This document shows, one piece after another, positions 1-8,414 of a stretch of DNA of 64,000 nt (positions are counted from its first letter, which is position 1; each line of letters starts with the position of its first letter). The stretch is from positions 268,145-332,144 of the forward strand of contig NZ_MAJS01000006.1 in NCBI RefSeq assembly GCF_001690985.1, written 5' to 3'. The notes under the pieces were generated by a model, which saw nothing but the letters and a program-made list of their open reading frames with translations, had not been told where the DNA came from and ran no database searches. The stretch is from Aliivibrio sp. 1S175. Lineage in GTDB: Bacteria > Pseudomonadota > Gammaproteobacteria > Enterobacterales > Vibrionaceae. The position numbers and the translations under genes were made by a program.

Positions 1-1
1 T

Positions 2-649
2 GTTGGGTCTCCACCTGAATCTCTTACTAACCCTGAAAATATTCATCATCAAGATATGTCAATCCAAGGGCTGATCAAACCGAGATTGTGGAGTAAAGCT
101 AAATGGGCTGGTGTTGGATTCAGTAACTTTCCTGATGACATACCTGGTTTGTATTTGCTCTTTGATAACACTAATGAAGGTTCAGCAGTCTTTTCTGATT
201 TACTCGATGAAGTTGGCATAAATAACAGAAACAATAGATTAAGGGTAGTTATAGTTAAAGGCATCTCTGTCAATGATGCTGCTCACTACAGGATGATTGT
301 TTCTGAAAATATAAATGATGTTAATAATAATAAATTGATGACAATGATAAGTCGCATTAATACTATGACACCAAATAGCAGTGAAAACTTAGAACGTTTC
401 TTACTTGAGTATGAGAAAAATGGTCGCTGTTATTTTGGTTGCGATGCAATGTTAAGAAATAACGAACGATCGGATGCGCATAGTGGCAAATTGGGTATTG
501 TTATTAACAATCTATCGGTTCGTTGGGCTTGGGAAATTGGCGAAAATGATTTGGATTGCATGGCTATACAAAGAGACGATGAACCATACATACCAAAACA
601 CATAGACACAGCACCAGTGATTAAGTTATTGAATCGAAAAAATAGTTAA
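2..649 (+). CDS. Hypothetical cargo protein, 5' end missing
   Basis: The reading frame is open from base 2, so the gene probably begins outside the window; an internal ATG at 56 would give 197 residues. I do not recognise the family. The visible protein is soluble, with no signal peptide or membrane segment. It alternates hydrophobic strands (for example PGLYLLFDN and RLRVVIVKG) with Asn-rich, charged stretches, and has a Trp/Gly-rich segment (WAWEIGENDLD) near the C-terminus. It lies inside the Tn7-like element, convergent with tnsC, where cargo genes including defence genes are usually found. Function unknown; a defence role would be speculation. Confidence 0.6.
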   Translation, partial: VGSPPESLTNPENIHHQDMSIQGLIKPRLWSKAKWAGVGFSNFPDDIPGLYLLFDNTNEGSAVFSDLLDEVGINNRNNRLRVVIVKGISVNDAAHYRMIVSENINDVNNNKLMTMISRINTMTPNSSENLERFLLEYEKNGRCYFGCDAMLRNNERSDAHSGKLGIVINNLSVRWAWEIGENDLDCMAIQRDDEPYIPKHIDTAPVIKLLNRKNS

Positions 650-725
650 GTTGTCTTAACTATTTACTTTCTAAGTCGCTATAGGGACATTAGTGAATTA
701 GGCTTATCTGCCCGATAGCTATATT

Positions 726-760
726 CACTGTAGTGGTTAATCTATTTAACCACTACAGTG
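726..760. terminator. Perfect 15-bp inverted repeat between convergent genes
   Basis: Arms at 726-740 (CACTGTAGTGGTTAA) and 746-760 are exact reverse complements around a 5-base loop. It lies between the stop of the cargo gene (649) and the stop of tnsC (873), so a bidirectional transcription stop is likely. There is no clear T-run on either side, so a protein-binding site is an alternative. Confidence 0.5.
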
Positions 761-872
761 ATTACCTTGGATAGTTCCATGAATAAATCTAGTTTAAACT
801 TTACTACTGAGATTGAAGTCGAAACTCGTTTCTGTCCCAAAATGAGCTAGCACTAATATCTTTTATCTGATG

Positions 873-1886
873 TTAACTCTTACTCAATAGTGAAGATAAA
901 GACATAGCATCGAGAAACTTAGTTGCAGTAAGGCGTTCATCATCAGTCATTGCGTTTAGATTATACTTTGAATAAGACTCTACCTCTTGAATTGGAATGT
1001 CAGCTACATTCATTTCAAATGGATTTTTCTTCGTTGGGTATTTGTATTTGAAAGTGGCACTTAAAACATCATGAGTTAATGTGTTTTTGTTTTGCTTAAA
1101 GCTTTCTAGCATCGCATCAGAGCAGAAGTTCTTAAGTTGCCTTAGCTCACCCCTACAAATTGAAAACAGTGGAATAGCAAACTCCTTATTGTGTAGTGAT
1201 GGCACCTCATCATATCCCATTCGATTTGCTAGGCCTTTTAGGAATTGAACATATGTTTTCATGTCATTTTTTAATGAAAAATATTCTATTTGTGTTTTCC
1301 ATGCTAAGCGAGATCCCCATTGAGGTTCTTCAGAAATAATATCTGCATAGGGCATACCAACTAACACAATTGATACTCTAGCTTCTTCACTAATGTATTT
1401 AAGCGTGTTAGCGACATTCTGACGTTCTTTAGCACTTGAAAATTCGATGAGTTCTTGAAATTCATTAATAATAATGAGTTCTGTTTTTTTACGCTGTAAA
1501 GCTCGAACTACTCCTTCAGCGAGAGCGATCTCAGATCGCTTTGCTCTTCTCGAACCTGAAGGTGATTGTCCTAAGTCAGTTAACAATTGATACATGGTTT
1601 GTTCGTTATTCACTCTACGTGGGATACGTGTATGTAAAACGGGTAATGAACTGAGTGCGGAAAAATTTGATGGCGGTTGTTGTAACAGGTAGTTATTAAT
1701 GAGTGCTGATTTTCCTGAGCCAGTATCACCAAGTAAGAGCATACATTGCGGTTCTGCACCTAAACCTTGATTCATTCGTAAATCATCAAAAATAGAGTAG
1801 ATATGAGTAATTATTGGATACTCAATAAAGCATTGATTAAAGCTGATGAGTTGCTCTTTTTGAGTTGAAGATAAAGTGTGCATCAA
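873..1886 (-). CDS. tnsC: Tn7-like transposition regulator TnsC (AAA+ ATPase)
   Basis: A 337-residue AAA+ ATPase of the TnsC/TniB family. In Tn7-type systems it polymerises on target DNA and links the target selector (TniQ/TnsD) to the TnsAB transposase. Walker A GDTGSGKS is at about residues 53-60 and a Walker B-like IIINEFQE at about 138-145. Arg-rich positions around residues 88-91 and 113-117 could contact DNA. The length is close to TnsC of I-F3 elements and well below the roughly 555 residues of Tn7 TnsC. Its ATG overlaps the tnsB stop by 4 bases, implying coupled translation. No tnsD/tniQ follows; the next gene is convergent. Confidence 0.9.
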   Translation of the reverse strand: MMHTLSSTQKEQLISFNQCFIEYPIITHIYSIFDDLRMNQGLGAEPQCMLLLGDTGSGKSALINNYLLQQPPSNFSALSSLPVLHTRIPRRVNNEQTMYQLLTDLGQSPSGSRRAKRSEIALAEGVVRALQRKKTELIIINEFQELIEFSSAKERQNVANTLKYISEEARVSIVLVGMPYADIISEEPQWGSRLAWKTQIEYFSLKNDMKTYVQFLKGLANRMGYDEVPSLHNKEFAIPLFSICRGELRQLKNFCSDAMLESFKQNKNTLTHDVLSATFKYKYPTKKNPFEMNVADIPIQEVESYSKYNLNAMTDDERLTATKFLDAMSLSSLLSKS

Positions 1887-3727
1887 AATCCCTCTAAATC
1901 ATCAAATTGTTCATCCCACCCATTCAAAACATCATGTTCATTTTTGGTATCGCTTTGCTCATTAGGTATTTGAATCGATTTTTGAGTATGACTACCAATA
2001 TCTTGGTGCCGAGCTATCTTTGATGCATGAGTAGTTTTCGTAGTACGTTTTTTACTAGATTTGATTTTTTCTACTTCTTCCGCAATTCTATTTTCAACAT
2101 ATATACGTGAATCAGCGAGTTTTTCATGTTCTATTTGTAATCTTGTTTTAGTTCTTTGTAATTTTTGAGCTGTTTGATGCTGAAATAACGTAAGGCCTGA
2201 TGTATAGCTAATATCTGTTATGCAAGGAACTTTAATATAGCGAGATTCATTAGTTAAATAGACAAAAATATTTGATATATCAGAAGGATCGGTTTTTGTT
2301 TTCAGCGTTAGGTTATTCTTATCAATCGCACCCCAAATTTTTCTGTATTCATTTAGCTCTTCTGATTCATAACGTAATCCATAAAGGAAAATACCCCCAA
2401 TACGTACAGTTCGAGTATTTAATATCCCAAGTTCAATTCGTAATTGTTGGGCTTCTTCATCTGTATAGGTGAGAGGGGGTAAGGCTGTTACTCCTTCTTG
2501 CCATTTAAAGTAAGGAACAGCAGTCTCTCTTGTATCGGAAGACATATGATAGATATCGATAATCCACGTATGAAATAGTTCTAAAAATAGACTGAATGTA
2601 ATCGCGGCATCTTTTTTAGGGTTATATCCCTTTAGTTGTTCTATTCTTGAGCGAGTTGTTCCGGGAAGTGAATGCACCAAGCCTTTATTTAATACATCAA
2701 AAAATTTTTCAACAAGAGGTTTCATCCATGGCTTACCAACTTTATTAAATAAAATGTTGGTAGCGAAGGGGCGTAGGCTATCTTCTAAACTGTTACTCCA
2801 GAACTCAGCACCATTATCTACAACAAGATTTTCAATTTTTCCAGAAATAGGCCAATCCTGTTGAAGGTGAGGGTATTGTTGTGTAATAGATGATTTATCA
2901 AGGCAGGCATTGCAAAAAGCGTGACGAATAGATTCAAAGCTAGGAGGCCTGAAACTAAGGTTATAGCCGACAATGCATTTGCTATAACTGTCGATTAAAA
3001 TTGTTAGGTATGGACGACCTAATGGTATCTCTAAGTTGTCATCCAGTAAGATTAAATCAAGAGGTGTGTGATCTATTTCTACTCGCTCTAAAGGTCTTGT
3101 TACATTTACCATTCTATCTACGGTTCGGTAATTAATATCAGCATATCGTTTACCATACTGTTTTAAAGTCACATCATATTTAGGTAGTGCATTGATTCGG
3201 TTGTAAAAAGTACGTTGACTGACAGATTTGATTTTCTTTTCAGGCAAGGAACGGTTTTCTATTATTACTAAATCACAATAGTACTTAAAAGTTTGACTGA
3301 TAGAGCATCGGGTTAGTGTTAAGTATTTTTCGTTAATTGCTTTCATTATCAAAAAATCGCTATCAGTATGCTGTTGAATATTACCTTTACTTGAGTGCTT
3401 TGGGATTAAAGAGGAGATATCATTCCCGCTTGAATGGTAATTTTTATGCCACTCAGCAAGAGTTCGCCAGTTAGGGGCTATCATTTTTAATTGTGTAGCT
3501 GCATCATCAAGAAGAGGATTTAAGTTTTTTTGTGTCCAACCACCTTTTAAACGTGGCTTGATCCACTTAATAAAGGAAATACGGCGTAGTACTTCCATTT
3601 TTATGTTATGACTATATGAATCAAGGGATAATAGAAGGGAGTTTGTTTCTTCATTATGAATGATTTTATTTTGCTCGCCAGAAACCTCGATAATCTCTTG
3701 AAATTCATCGTTAAATGGAAAACTCAT
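1883..3727 (-). CDS. tnsB: Tn7-like transposase TnsB (DDE integrase)
   Basis: The DDE transposase that binds the element ends and performs 3'-strand cleavage and joining. An N-terminal DNA-binding region is followed by an rve/RNase H-like core. Numbered from the upstream GTG, the catalytic acids are D223 (EIDHTP), D308 (VVDNGAEF) and E344 (LVEKFF), the typical DDE spacing. The C-terminal tail is basic (KSSKKRTTKTT), as expected for the part contacting TnsC. The ATG at 3727 gives 614 residues and starts 2 bases after the tnsA stop; a GTG at 3739 overlapping tnsA is also possible. Neither start has an obvious ribosome site, so coupling to tnsA is likely. Confidence 0.92.
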   Translation of the reverse strand: MSFPFNDEFQEIIEVSGEQNKIIHNEETNSLLLSLDSYSHNIKMEVLRRISFIKWIKPRLKGGWTQKNLNPLLDDAATQLKMIAPNWRTLAEWHKNYHSSGNDISSLIPKHSSKGNIQQHTDSDFLIMKAINEKYLTLTRCSISQTFKYYCDLVIIENRSLPEKKIKSVSQRTFYNRINALPKYDVTLKQYGKRYADINYRTVDRMVNVTRPLERVEIDHTPLDLILLDDNLEIPLGRPYLTILIDSYSKCIVGYNLSFRPPSFESIRHAFCNACLDKSSITQQYPHLQQDWPISGKIENLVVDNGAEFWSNSLEDSLRPFATNILFNKVGKPWMKPLVEKFFDVLNKGLVHSLPGTTRSRIEQLKGYNPKKDAAITFSLFLELFHTWIIDIYHMSSDTRETAVPYFKWQEGVTALPPLTYTDEEAQQLRIELGILNTRTVRIGGIFLYGLRYESEELNEYRKIWGAIDKNNLTLKTKTDPSDISNIFVYLTNESRYIKVPCITDISYTSGLTLFQHQTAQKLQRTKTRLQIEHEKLADSRIYVENRIAEEVEKIKSSKKRTTKTTHASKIARHQDIGSHTQKSIQIPNEQSDTKNEHDVLNGWDEQFDDLEGF

Positions 3728-3729
3728 AG

Positions 3730-4350
3730 TTATAACCACACATACGAGTTGCCATTAATCACTCCATTTGAGTAATCAGTTTGAAGTGCCCCTTTTGACA
3801 GCCAACTTAAAACACCTGTTAATGCTTCTCCGTTACTAATGTTTAAGCTGTTTGCAATTTGATTAATTTGAATTTTATTTACTTTCTGAATGAGGTGAAT
3901 AATTGCTTTTTGAGTAACAGAAATACTATGTAGTCCAGAGTATCTATGTAGAAGCTTAAAATTATTGAGTAAATGACCTGTTCTAATTTGCTTTTCGGTA
4001 ATAAGGATTAATGAAAGATTTAACTTCTGGGCTGCTTGTTGTTTTTGGATGAATTTTGATTGAAAATCGGGACGTTGGGTTTTAGAAAGAGGTTTGACTT
4101 CAAGTAGTTGTTGTTGTCCAGATGAATGTGTAATGAGAAAATCTGGAGTATAGGGGAGGCGTTTTCCTTGATATTCGTAATGAAAGCCTTGAGGTTGAGA
4201 TTCAAAGCTAACAACATCAGGAGAATATTCAAGATGAAAGCACATATCAAATTCAAGCATAGATTCTGTACGAATGATCGAATCATTCTTCAGGCTCATA
4301 AATTTGCTAATGTTTTTTACTTGAGATTGTTTTAGTGTACGAACGTACAT
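3730..4350 (-). CDS. tnsA: Tn7-like endonuclease TnsA
   Basis: The restriction-endonuclease-like subunit that cleaves the 5' strands at the transposon ends, allowing cut-and-paste movement with TnsB. The catalytic set is visible: an acidic residue in SMLEFD, the D of PYTPDF, and E-V-K of LLEVKP. An N-terminal nuclease domain is followed by a helical, HTH-like C-terminal domain (about 140-206) that interacts with TnsB/TnsC in the family. The ATG at 4350 is preferred over the GTG at 4359 because AGAGG (about 4358-4363) is well spaced from it. The gene reads away from ffs, with the repeat cluster of the element end just upstream. Confidence 0.9.
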   Translation of the reverse strand: MYVRTLKQSQVKNISKFMSLKNDSIIRTESMLEFDMCFHLEYSPDVVSFESQPQGFHYEYQGKRLPYTPDFLITHSSGQQQLLEVKPLSKTQRPDFQSKFIQKQQAAQKLNLSLILITEKQIRTGHLLNNFKLLHRYSGLHSISVTQKAIIHLIQKVNKIQINQIANSLNISNGEALTGVLSWLSKGALQTDYSNGVINGNSYVWL

Positions 4351-4390
4351 GATATTCACCTCTATGTTGTAAACTTACAACTAAAGGTAG

Positions 4391-4454
4391 TTTATGCAGG
4401 CTTATTTTGCAAATTTGTAGACTTCTTTGCAATTTATGCAGAGTAATTTTGCAA
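4391..4454. repeat. Transposon-end repeat array, probable TnsB binding sites
   Basis: Two 22-bp direct repeats at 4391-4412 and 4433-4454 share TTTATGCAG followed 4 bases later by ATTTTGCAA. A third, degenerate copy at about 4411-4432 shares the CTTTGCAA end. The TTTGCAA cores end at 4412, 4432 and 4454, a 20-22 bp period, like the overlapping TnsB sites in the tnsA-proximal end of Tn7. The array also covers the tnsA promoter region, so TnsB could repress its own operon. TnsB binding is inferred from position and periodicity. Confidence 0.7.
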
Positions 4455-4464
4455 GCATCAAATA

Positions 4465-4571
4465 GGTGGAAGCCCCAGCCACATCCCGGCACACACGTCA
4501 CTCGCTGCGGCTGCTTCCTTCCGGATCTGACCGAGTTCACGAATTAGTGTTGCGGGAGGACCAGGGCCTCC
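4465..4571 (-). ncRNA. ffs: 4.5S RNA of the signal recognition particle
   Basis: The minus strand carries the conserved SRP core GGTCAGATCCGGAAGGAAGC, which binds Ffh, and CTCCCGCAAC near the 5' end. The 5' GGAGGCCC pairs with 3' GGGCTTCC (4468-4475) to close the long hairpin. The length of about 107 nt matches bacterial 4.5S RNA (114 nt in E. coli). It acts in co-translational targeting of membrane proteins and is essential in E. coli. The Tn7-like element begins within about 10 bases of the 3' end, and no intrinsic terminator is visible before it, so the original downstream sequence has been displaced. End positions are estimated to a few bases. Confidence 0.95.
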
Positions 4572-4602
4572 ATAGATTCTGTTGTTCCTGAGAACGAGAT
4601 GG

Positions 4603-4631
4603 ATTATTGAACATGCTCATTTAGATTGCAA
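4603..4631 (-). promoter_or_regulatory. Probable ffs promoter
   Basis: On the minus strand TTGCAA (4626-4631) is followed by a 17-base spacer and AATAAT (4603-4608). Initiation just downstream would give a 5' leader of about 25-30 nt before mature 4.5S RNA, consistent with the RNase P-trimmed leader known in E. coli. Confidence 0.5.
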
Positions 4632-4773
4632 GTGAAAATAATAAAAAACACACCAAGCGATCAATAAATAAGCATCTTGGTTCATTTTTAGTAAGTGTTG
4701 TGATTTTTATGTGTCTTAAATGTAATGTGTTGGCATGACTGTTCTATAACAGGGGTCATAATTAATTATAAAT

Positions 4774-5311
4774 GTGGCTTCTTTACTATTTTTAAGGAAA
4801 CGCATACTCAAACAATCCGTTGTTGTATCTTTATTATCTGCTCTTACGCTAGCTGGTTTTTTATACGCAAACGAATGAAGGAGCAATGTCGGTTAATTCA
4901 GTTATTACTTTAAAGTACGAAGAACAATTTTGGCACCATGCTGCACTATTCTCCATGTATTATACAAAAGGAATGAAAGTGATGATGGAGCGAATAAAAT
5001 AAGACCGCTTATGACTTAAAATACGATATGTCAGAGGCCTTTTTTGTTTTTGTAAATGCAATTATGAATATGACAAAATGGCCACCTATCGTGAGCAAGT
5101 TTTACTGATGAGTTGTTTTGGAACGAATCTTATAGACACTAAAAATACCTTAGTAGACGTAGGTGCAGGTTATCGTTATTCTAAACGTCAGTGTTTTGAT
5201 GTTTTTTTAAAGAAAAAAGTAATAAAACATTTAGCTTTAATGATTGATGTGAAATACATTTATTATAGTGTTGTCACTATAGATGAAGCGCATGATGAAT
5301 TTATAGTGTAA
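4774..5311 (+). pseudogene. Decayed outer-membrane beta-barrel protein gene
   Basis: No intact frame exists, but translated pieces resemble an outer-membrane protein. A signal-peptide-like stretch (RKRILKQSVVVSLLSALTLA, about 4790-4855) ends in a stop after YANE. Further downstream, in the frame starting at 5078, come LVDVGAGYRYS and HLALMIDVKYIYYS, typical of small OmpA/OmpW-like barrels. Stops and frame changes lie between them. The reading is a gene broken by several mutations between ffs and the cyclase gene. The exact parent family cannot be named, and the 5078-5311 frame might in principle still be translated. The stretch 5312-5535 holds nothing recognisable. Confidence 0.45.
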
Positions 5312-5535
5312 TCAGTTTACATTACGATTTGTAGTTCCAGTAATATAAAAGGCAATTCTATTTTCTGTTGATTTAGGTATTGTTAAATATATGCATTTGG
5401 TTTTTATATTAATATTTTCAATGAGTTGTTACCGATAATTCGTGTATTTACACTAACTATTAGACTGAGGTCACTTATTAATACATATTAATTTGATACC
5501 ATACAAAAGTAAAAATTGGAATTCTGAATGGTTGT

Positions 5536-7428
5536 ATGATCTATAAACAAATAAAATACTTTATTGTTACTATCTTTTTGATCGGTATAACTCCGATATT
5601 TTATTTTTGGAGCTTATATCAAACTGAATTAAATACAATAGTATTCCAAAGGCAGAATGTCGCCAAACACCAGCTAAATTTTAGTAAAAAAGAAATTTAT
5701 TCAATTGCTTCTGAGTTAGGTACATCGTTAAGATTATTATCTGATAACAGAATGTTATTACGATTTATTCAAGATCCTTCTGAAAAAAACCGAGCGCTAT
5801 TAGAGTCACTGTGGTTACTAACCGTTACGAATTATGCTTATATTTCTCAAATTCGATTTATTGATATTGATGGCAAAGAAATATTTCGTATGGATGATGA
5901 TGATAATCAAATTAGAATTAGCACCGATCACCGATCTCAAGATAAATCCCTGAGAGATTACTTTGCCTCTGTCCAAAAAATGCAGGCTGATGACCTTGTT
6001 TTTTTTGATATTGATTTAGACGTTGAACAAGGTCAAGTTGTTATACCTACTAGTCCATCATTGCGGATTTATACTCCAGTTGAAGTGGGTGGATTACGTG
6101 AAGGGTATTTATTCTTTAATGTGAGTATTTATGAAATTATTACTCAACTTGAAAGTTCTTTAGAGGGAAAAGGTAACGTTGAAGTTGTTAATCAAGATGG
6201 TTATTACTTAGCGTCCAACAATATGAATAAAACCTTAGGGCACCTTATTTCTGAACGTGAAAAATATAATATTTCACTTGAAAATCCAGAATTATGGAAA
6301 AAGATAAAGTCTAATGATTCAAGTATATTTTCAGATGAGAAAAACTTTTATACATTTTCAGACATTACGTTTGAGGGTGTATCTGCTAGTCGTTCTTTTT
6401 CTTTAATATTAAGTCGTCCTAATTCTTTAAAAGTAGCTAATTTAGACCATAAATTGACGTTTATTATCTACGAATCGATTATGGCAATGATAGTTATCAT
6501 TTTTATATCCGTGCTAATTGCCCGGTATATTGCAAAACACAGAACAACGAGCCTTGAAAGTCAGTTAGCCTTAGCTGCCCTTAATGGAATGTCAGCTATT
6601 GTTATTACAGACAGCAACAACCGCATAATAAAAGTAAATGAAGAGTTCACTCGACTAAGTGGGTGGGAAGAAAACGAGGTATTAGGCCGTTTACCCTCAA
6701 TGTTTCAATCTGGATTACATAAAAAAAGCTTCTATTCGTTAATGTGGAAAACGATTCAATCGAAAGGTTTGTGGGAAGGCGAAATTACGAATAAAAGAAA
6801 AGATGGTACGTTATTAACTGAGATTTTACGTATTCAAGCGATTTGTAACTACGATGGTAAAATGGAATATTTCATTGCATCTTTCGTTGATATTACCGCA
6901 CGTAAAGAACTGGAAAACAGGCTCAGAGACTTAAGTGAAAAAGACGCTCTGACTCAGTGTTGGAATCGTCGTAAATTTGAAAGTGAATTTTCAGCAATTG
7001 TTAATCAAGAGCAACTAAATGAAGAAGTAAGTACATCTTGCTTAGCTATTGTCGATATTGATTACTTCAAACGAGTGAATGATAAGTATGGTCATGATGT
7101 CGGCGATAAAGTGATCACACAAGTGGGGCATATTTTAAATTCGGAAAGTAGAGAGTTTGATTTTGTTGCTCGTATAGGAGGAGAAGAGTTCGCTATTATC
7201 TTACCTAACACTACGTTAAAAGAAGCGGATGTTATTTTGAATCGTTTTAGAGTGGCAGTGCATTTATATGATGGTGTGAAAATTACCATTAGTGGTGGAT
7301 TTACTGATATTTGCACTAGCAGTGAATCAAGTTACAAGCGTGCAGATCTTGCTCTATATGAATCTAAAACATTAGGTAGAAATAAAATTTCTTGTTTTTC
7401 TTCTGAAGAGATGGGGGAAATTGCATAG
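5536..7428 (+). CDS. Membrane-bound PAS-GGDEF diguanylate cyclase
   Basis: Predicted to make the second messenger c-di-GMP from two GTP. A first membrane segment (about 8-28) and a second (about 308-332) flank a periplasmic sensor region with the look of a double-Cache domain. A PAS domain (about 340-455) and a C-terminal GGDEF domain (about 475-625) follow. The catalytic signature is GGEEF at 548-552, preceded by the substrate-site DIDYFKRVND, so the enzyme should be active. There is no EAL domain. The periplasmic ligand is unknown. It is convergent with the T6SS kinase gene, with 23 bases between them. Confidence 0.9.
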   Translation: MIYKQIKYFIVTIFLIGITPIFYFWSLYQTELNTIVFQRQNVAKHQLNFSKKEIYSIASELGTSLRLLSDNRMLLRFIQDPSEKNRALLESLWLLTVTNYAYISQIRFIDIDGKEIFRMDDDDNQIRISTDHRSQDKSLRDYFASVQKMQADDLVFFDIDLDVEQGQVVIPTSPSLRIYTPVEVGGLREGYLFFNVSIYEIITQLESSLEGKGNVEVVNQDGYYLASNNMNKTLGHLISEREKYNISLENPELWKKIKSNDSSIFSDEKNFYTFSDITFEGVSASRSFSLILSRPNSLKVANLDHKLTFIIYESIMAMIVIIFISVLIARYIAKHRTTSLESQLALAALNGMSAIVITDSNNRIIKVNEEFTRLSGWEENEVLGRLPSMFQSGLHKKSFYSLMWKTIQSKGLWEGEITNKRKDGTLLTEILRIQAICNYDGKMEYFIASFVDITARKELENRLRDLSEKDALTQCWNRRKFESEFSAIVNQEQLNEEVSTSCLAIVDIDYFKRVNDKYGHDVGDKVITQVGHILNSESREFDFVARIGGEEFAIILPNTTLKEADVILNRFRVAVHLYDGVKITISGGFTDICTSSESSYKRADLALYESKTLGRNKISCFSSEEMGEIA

Positions 7429-7451
7429 AATAAATGTCGTAAACATTGATT

Positions 7452-8414
7452 TTATTTTCGATAAAATACAGACGTCATTTTTTGTAATAATGGCTTTTTG
7501 CTTTCTATTGCTTGTTCGATCTTTATTTCCTTGAATACGGATATTAGAGCTTTGAAATTAAGATTTCGTTCTGCAGGTACTGGCTTCATAGCCTGAAGAA
7601 GTAATTGATGTAGTTTCTTTTGTTCTTTTGTCCTTGCTTCTAGAGTCGCTTCTTTTTGTTGATAAGGATGGGTTTTAAGTAAAAGCTTGTAAAGTAAGAT
7701 AGAAAGCGAATAAAGATCGCTTTTTACGGTTGGAGCATTACCTTGAAGTACCTCCGGTGCTGCATAATCACCAGTCCACGCATGGACTTGGTTGAAGTTA
7801 ATGGCAAAATTATTATTGTCGGGGTTAATGTTTCTACTAATACTAAAATCAAAAAGATGCAAATCGTTATTGTCTGAAATAAGTATATTCCCTGGTTTTA
7901 AATCGCCATGTATAACCCCTCGTTTATGGCAATGAATCAAACAGTTGATTAAAATAAAAGCGTATTTTAATCGTGCGTCATCAGGAATATCCTCGAAAGG
8001 AGAATCAAGTAATAAAGACAGTAATTCTCCTTTTACCATGGGCATGACAAGAAACCCACGTTGTGACTCTTCACATAAAGATAAGTGTTGTATTGGAACA
8101 ATATTTGGATGTTGCAGTTGACTGGCTTGTAAGTACTCATTTACTAATAGTAAATCGGCATCATGATATTCTGCTGATTCACTATTCAATACTTTTATAG
8201 CGAATTCGTAGTGATCAAGACCAATGCTCTTAAGTAATAAGTCATCTACTTGATAAACGATCCCCATACCTCCAACACCAAGAACGCGTTTGATTTTATA
8301 TCGACCATTAATGACTTTAGGGATTGGCTTTATTGTCCTTTTTTTAGTAAGAGAGCCCTCTTGCTCTAACTCAGAATCATCCGAAATAAATTGGTCGATA
8401 TTAAGTTCAGTCAT
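7452..8414 (-). CDS. ppkA: T6SS-linked serine/threonine protein kinase (PpkA-like)
   Basis: A 320-residue Hanks-type kinase. Gly-rich loop GVGGMGIVY (46-54), ATP-binding K75 (FAIKVLN), catalytic D172 in HGDLKPGN (170-177) and DFS at 190-192 in place of DFG. In threonine-phosphorylation-controlled T6SS, PpkA phosphorylates an FHA protein or the IcmF complex to promote assembly, and PppA reverses it. Unlike Pseudomonas PpkA there is no transmembrane or periplasmic domain, so activation probably relies on other proteins. Its start overlaps the pppA stop by 4 bases; it is the last gene of the cluster. Confidence 0.88.
   Translation of the reverse strand: MTELNIDQFISDDSELEQEGSLTKKRTIKPIPKVINGRYKIKRVLGVGGMGIVYQVDDLLLKSIGLDHYEFAIKVLNSESAEYHDADLLLVNEYLQASQLQHPNIVPIQHLSLCEESQRGFLVMPMVKGELLSLLLDSPFEDIPDDARLKYAFILINCLIHCHKRGVIHGDLKPGNILISDNNDLHLFDFSISRNINPDNNNFAINFNQVHAWTGDYAAPEVLQGNAPTVKSDLYSLSILLYKLLLKTHPYQQKEATLEARTKEQKKLHQLLLQAMKPVPAERNLNFKALISVFKEIKIEQAIESKKPLLQKMTSVFYRK

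Larger units (their letters stand above)
1..4460. mobile_element. Tn7-like transposon, ffs-proximal end (partial)
   Basis: A divergent Tn7-type transposase module (TnsA endonuclease, TnsB DDE integrase, TnsC ATPase) lies beside a cluster of about 22-bp direct repeats that resembles TnsB binding sites, and the cluster abuts the 3' end of the 4.5S RNA gene. Tn7-like elements insert downstream of conserved genes, and ffs is one known attachment site, notably for I-F3 CRISPR-associated elements. No tnsD/tniQ follows tnsC, unlike canonical Tn7. The left part of the element, including the other end, is outside the window. The exact terminus is uncertain: a TG dinucleotide at 4460-4459 on the minus strand is a candidate. 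Confidence 0.85.

Noticed and set aside
650-872. Possible CRISPR array or tniQ gene beside tnsC
   Set aside because: No spaced direct repeats and no frame of useful length; only one inverted repeat is present.
4725-4913. 62-codon frame after ffs
   Set aside because: Composition is not protein-like, no ribosome site, and it crosses the signal-peptide remnant of the broken outer-membrane gene in a different frame.
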